Source: Plotosus lineatus (Eukaryota; Chordata; Actinopteri; Siluriformes; Plotosidae). Taken from it: a DNA stretch of 64,000 nt. Below the pieces are notes generated by a model that worked only from the letters and a program-made list of their open reading frames with translations, was not told the DNA's origin and made no database searches. The stretch covers positions 17,765,001-17,829,000 of the forward strand of contig CM045733.1 of NCBI GenBank assembly GCA_024760905.1, given 5' to 3'. Positions 60,158 to 64,000 of the stretch are shown here, in pieces. The translations under genes were made by a program, and so were the position numbers. Every line of letters starts with the position of its first letter. The stretch's first letter is position 1.

Positions 60158-60541
60158 TATGCAGTCAGGTTTTAGTCATCATTATGTGTAACATAACTCT
60201 GAACACTTCAGAAAAAGCCCGAAAAAAGGCAGCACAGCAATCGTAATATATTAAACGAGGGCCATGTGTAATCAATCGGAAACCAATATTTATGTTTACC
60301 TCAGCCCTTCTGAGAAATTACATAAAAAAAAAAAAAAAAAAACAGAAATAGGTGAACTATGGCATTTCTGGACTTGAGATCTACTGCCTAGTACACAGCG
60401 ACTGTTACTTTTCAAAATCATCGAAGCGGCTACTTCAGAATTGCAATCTGGGTTCGGTTCAAGTGCAAACTCTAAAGAAAATCCAGAGACAGAGGGAGAG
60501 TCGACTCCAAGAACAGGCTCAGAGCAGAGTAGCAAACCTAC
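60158..60541. other. intron next to the linker exon, nothing recognised
   Basis: An A-run at about 60323-60342. Nothing else. Confidence 0.5.
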
Positions 60542-60689
60542 ATGAGCTCTTATAGTCCTTCTTCTTCAGTTTGCGCCTCATCAGTGTGCTGCGGGGGCTT
60601 GTGGGATACATGTTGCGAGGCAATGTGCTCATGTTGAGGGAGCTCAAGCTGTAGGCACTCATGGAGGTGGGTGAGAAAGATGAGCCCAG

Positions 60690-60691
<2 letters not shown>
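60542..60691 (-). CDS. grip1: grip1 exon: linker preceding PDZ4
   Basis: A 150-nt internal exon starting two bases into a codon and ending one base into the next (2+147+1). It translates as [20 protein letters not shown], continues through [19 protein letters not shown] and ends KKKDYKSS, which matches the serine-rich, then basic, linker between PDZ3 and PDZ4 of GRIP1. The acceptor is CTCTCAG directly after a (CT)n tract about 200 bp long; the donor is CAT|GTAGGT. The single T at the end joins TA of the next exon to give Leu, reading KSSLSLASST across the junction, as in GRIP1. The linker has no fold that I recognise and is rich in possible phosphorylation sites. Linker exons are where isoform variation would be expected, but nothing here proves alternative use. 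Confidence 0.86.
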
Positions 60692-60693
<2 letters not shown>

Positions 60694-60734
<41 letters not shown>

Positions 60735-60896
60735 GAAGGTAGGGAGAAGAAAGTGATGAGCGAAAGAGAGAGGGGGGGAGAAAGTGATGAGTGAGAGAGA
60801 GAGAGAGAGAGAGAGCGGAAGGTAGGGAGAAGAAAGTGATGAGCGAGAGAGAGAGAGAGCGAGAGAGAGAGAGGGAGAGAGAGAGAGAGAGAGAGA
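60694..60896. repeat. (GA)n/(CT)n tract forming the 3' splice-site pyrimidine tract
   Basis: About 200 bp of GAGAGA on the plus strand, hence CTCTCT on the coding strand, ending three bases before the linker exon. It contains a higher-order duplication: a unit starting GCGGAAGGTAGGGAGAAG occurs at 60732 and again at 60815 (period 83). The coding strand therefore has one very long pyrimidine tract with several CTCATCAC segments that resemble branch points. Confidence 0.9.
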
Positions 60897-62328
60897 ACCA
60901 TTAAATGGAATCTATGCAAAAGAACATTTTAAAACAAGACACCATTAAGCCTCACACAACTCATTTTAACAGATCAAAGCTCACCCAACTGCAAATAGAT
61001 ATTAAGGAACATTTTCATTTCTTTATTTATATTAAAACACCACATTAAATGCAAACCAGTTGGCCTCCGATACAGAAAAATTTTAATAAAGCTCTGCAAA
61101 AAATAACACATTTCTAAGTTTAAAACTCGAATTATACAGCGCCCAGGAAAAAACAAGCGGCACACCGGCGCATATACACCCTGGTACTGGTCCGACAGCG
61201 TTGCTTGTCACCATGAAATAATTTCAGCTGACAACAAAACAACGCAGGACGAGAAATATGACACCTTTTACACGACTACGGTGAACATCATCCGATATAG
61301 TTGTAAGAGACGAGGTGCTCCTCGCTGCATCAATTAAGTACTAAAAAAACCTCCGCGGCTGCAACTTCACGCCGGTATTCGCTGCGGTATCTCCAGGGTA
61401 TACTTAATTTTCTGATGAATGCAGATCATCTCTGAATGCAAATGTATTACGAGTTTTATTACATCCCTCACCTACCGGGAGTGGCAAAGCATGTGGTGTG
61501 GAAAGCAAGCCCAAAATATGATGAACACAAAAGGTAAGCATGGCGGATTTATCTCAAATGGAGAAGATTCTTTTATCTTGAATGCGGATGATGGAAGAAG
61601 AAGAAAATAAAACAACGGGAGGAAAAATGCAGTAAAATGGTCGAAAACATTCTTCGATATTTCATACTGCAACTATTACTGAACGCTGCATTGCTACATC
61701 CATGGTTGATGTACACGGACTGCGCGCAATATGAAATATGCATCACATGCACCATGTGTGGACTTGGGCCTTTAGGGTTAAATAAATTGCTGCCAAATGA
61801 AGCACATAAATCACAGTAGCAACTATTAATCAAAACCTTTCAAGTATTTGTTTATTTAAAGGGAATCGGTCACCTTGACATTGCAAAGGCGGTGAACACA
61901 TCAAACCACGTCTTAAGAGAAGCGTATTGGATTAAAGTACGTTTTCTCACTGCACATGCAAAGTGCCCCATATAACAACCACCCACCCGAAATCAGGCCA
62001 TCTTCCATACATAGCAAAAGGACTCTGACGGGTCTTTTAATTTGGCCTTTTCGTTCACTAGAGCATGGGTGTTAGCAGGCAAAAATCATTTTGACTGAAA
62101 AAAATTTACTCAGGCCGGAGGCTGAGGCTGCGAAGCATGTAGCATGTAGCATGTAGACTGCGAGGCATGTAGCATCGCCTTGGGCTTGTAGCCCAATGTG
62201 CACAAAGCGAGGGGAGGGTGCGGGATGGGGTCTGTTTTTTTTTTTTAATCTTTCGGAACGCAAGCATGCATGAATATTGATAGATGAAGTTACTAAGACA
62301 CAGTTCGGCAATGTTCGGATTTCTTATA
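60897..62328. other. intron upstream of the linker exon, nothing recognised
   Basis: Short GCATGTA repeats at about 62135-62175. No exon of PDZ3 seen. Confidence 0.45.
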
Positions 62329-62854
62329 CCACCATTTCACTGGAGCACGGCAGGCTTACGGAAGCAAAAATGTTGTCATCCGCAAACGTTCTGCAATAAT
62401 TCCCTCATCTTCCGTGCGATTCCGTAATTATTTCTCAAGTCTTCCTCCACTTCCGTATGCTTCCTGCAGTCCAAGATATTCAGTGAACGTGCTTTTCAAC
62501 ATGTTCAAAAGCACATTCACGGAAAAAAATTCCGTGAGTGTTCTGTGGGCTAACTTTAGCGTACCTGTTCCGAACATGCTGTGAACGTTCCGAGAGTGTA
62601 AGAATTTCGACTTTTCCGTAGGATTGTCACCCATTTTCCGTGTAAAAATACCAAAGCACTTCTGCAGACTGCGTTCCGCGCCTTTCCGCGACACGATCCT
62701 TTGCATGCTGTAGTCCAGTGAAATGGGGGTATAAGAATTTCCACTTTTTCGTAGGATTTTCACTCATTTTCCGTGTAAAAATGCCGAAGCTCTTCCGTCG
62801 ACTGCGCTCCATGCCTTTCTGCTACAATCCTTGCATAGTCCAGTGAAATAGGGG
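62329..62854. mobile_element. CGGAA-rich TIR element, copy 2, with repeated 3' end
   Basis: Left CCACCATTTCACTGGAGCAC after TA. A first right end GTCCAGTGAAATGGGGG before TA at 62729, then a further 125 bp repeating the preceding block (AAGAATTTCCACTTTTTCGT) to a second right end CCAGTGAAATAGGGG at 62854. Confidence 0.82.
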
Positions 62855-63012
62855 TATTAGACAGTGCAACAACACAGGAACACGCCCAAGACTGAACTAC
62901 AGCAAGCTAATTATGACAAATTGCGACGGAAGGCTTCCGGTGCCCAACTAGGAAAAAATAAGTTTATGTAATTGTGGTTACTTTGATGTTAAAAAAACAA
63001 AAAAAAAGAATA

Positions 63013-63812
63013 CAGTGGTACCTCACCTTACGAAAGTCCCAACAAACAAAAAATCCAGGTTCCGAAATGCATTTACCTCAAATTTCTGTCTCTGGATATG
63101 AAACAAATTCAAGTTACAAAAGCACCGTCTCAAAAATTCAAACAATGCACGAGTTGCTCTCCCACTGGCTATCTCCCAACACTGCACCCCACTGGCCTTC
63201 CATTGGCTATCTCCCAACATCCCGCCCCACTGGCCTCCCATTGGCTATTTCCCAACATCCCGCCCCACTGGCCTCCCATTCATTGGCTATTATGGAGCTG
63301 CATCTCCATAATACTCATGATGCTTTTCGACCCATTGTTCTTTCACGGAGTTCTAACACGCGTAAATGACAGAGTTACTGTTGTTTCGTGAGTTTTTCGA
63401 GTGTGCTCATTGCAACTTTATTTTTTGGCGCAGGCTTTTAACCTTGCATAAACATTTGTAAGATTATAACTCTGCTAAAAAGACATGGTCCACACACGCG
63501 AGCACACACGCGCATGTGATTCCCGGGGAAAGTGAATCCCAGTGCGAGTGAGAAGAAGCAGCGGGCTCGTGGCATGTGGTTGAGTGATATTGCAAAGGAA
63601 TCTGGCCAAACCCGTCTACCATCGGTACAATATTGAAGCAGAAGGAGGCCTTAAAAGGTATACTTTTATAATTTTTAAAGGGTTTAGGGGTAGTACTGGG
63701 GGACTTGGAACGAATCAGGCCTTTTACATGTAAAATATAACTCAACTTATTAAAAATCCAGGTTACGAAACCACTTCTACAACGGATTAATTTTGAAGGT
63801 GAGGTACCACTG
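63013..63812 (+). mobile_element. Tigger-like TIR element
   Basis: 800 bp; left CAGTGGTACCTCACCTTACG, right AAGGTGAGGTACCACTG, TA both sides. A transposase trace (GLSDIAKESGQ-like, plus IGTILKQKEALK) can be seen at about 63560-63655. Confidence 0.88.
63165..63300. repeat. about 38-bp tandem repeat in the Tigger-like element
   Basis: Three to four units of TTGGCTATCTCCCAACATCC CGCCCCACTGGCCTCCCA. A single related unit is present at about 33990-34028. Confidence 0.85.
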
Positions 63813-64000
63813 TACTGGCATTTTTATTTTTGATGGAAATCTGTATTTCCGTCCAGACGCTAACACTTATGTCATTAAAGACATTGTCAGTGCGCACCCA
63901 AGTCTTAGAAAAGCATCTGAAACAATTCAATTTGCTTATTTATTTTATTTCGCAATAACTGTGACTTTATTCAACCAGACAGTGTATAATTTGGTGCGAC

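Noticed and set aside
60659..60919. Minus-strand frame of SLSLSL repeats
   Set aside because: Translation of the (CT)n array in the wrong frame relative to the grip1 exon.
61419..61819. Short frames as possible PDZ3 or alternative grip1 exons
   Set aside because: No match to GRIP1 residues and no convincing acceptor/donor pair.

Overview
This is vertebrate, almost certainly teleost, nuclear DNA. It covers about 54 kb of a single gene on the minus strand, the multi-PDZ scaffold gene grip1 (glutamate receptor-interacting protein 1), and is otherwise introns packed with transposable elements. The fish assignment rests on the repeats: Tc1-like transposons, an RTE-type LINE with a (GAA)n tail, tRNA-derived SINEs including HE1/V-SINE and DANA/Mermaid-like types, hAT and pogo/Tigger-type elements, and many long (CA)n and (TA)n microsatellites. 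I cannot name the species.

Gene. Six minus-strand exons can be read with splice sites and compatible phases, in transcript order: 60691-60542 (linker before PDZ4), 45760-45574 and 39774-39629 (PDZ4), then 37792-37712, 20080-20011 and 6387-6242 (PDZ5). They sum to 780 nt (260 codons) and stay in one reading frame. The first exons (PDZ1-3) lie beyond the right edge, and PDZ6-7 and the 3' end beyond the left edge. No other cellular gene was recognised.

Layout. 0-15 kb: last visible intron and the final exon, with a near full-length RTE LINE joined back to back to a SINE-bearing segment (2.4-6.1 kb), an internally deleted Tc1-like element beside a second Tc1 (7.7-10.1 kb), and a decayed LINE carrying a V-SINE (12-14.2 kb). 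15-35 kb: pogo/Tigger-type TIR elements, MITE-A copies, a truncated LINE, and a Tc1 copy inserted inside a MITE-A (30.1-32.1 kb). 35-51 kb: hAT elements nested in SINEs, a CGGAA-rich TIR element (41.2-42.3 kb) and a TIR element carrying a hAT (48.9-50.6 kb). 51-64 kb: tandem SINEs, two MITE-A copies holding nested SINE and hAT insertions, the linker exon preceded by a 200-bp (CT)n tract, and more TIR elements.

How the parts work together. The exons encode the PDZ4-PDZ5 tandem, the part of GRIP1 known to bind AMPA-receptor GluA2/3 tails. The mobile elements form partnerships: the main SINE (SINE-R here) has a tRNA-like promoter followed by sequence shared with both the 5' and 3' ends of the RTE LINE, so the LINE is its probable source of reverse transcriptase. 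The short TIR elements lack intact transposases and must have moved in trans. I found no bacterial-style system, CRISPR array or new enzymatic pathway. The most unusual items are the LINE/SINE composite insertion at 2379-6130, its 0.5-kb twin 54 kb away, a chimeric SINE seen twice, and a deletion-bearing Tc1 lineage seen twice. Coordinates of repeat edges were read by eye and may be off by a few bases.
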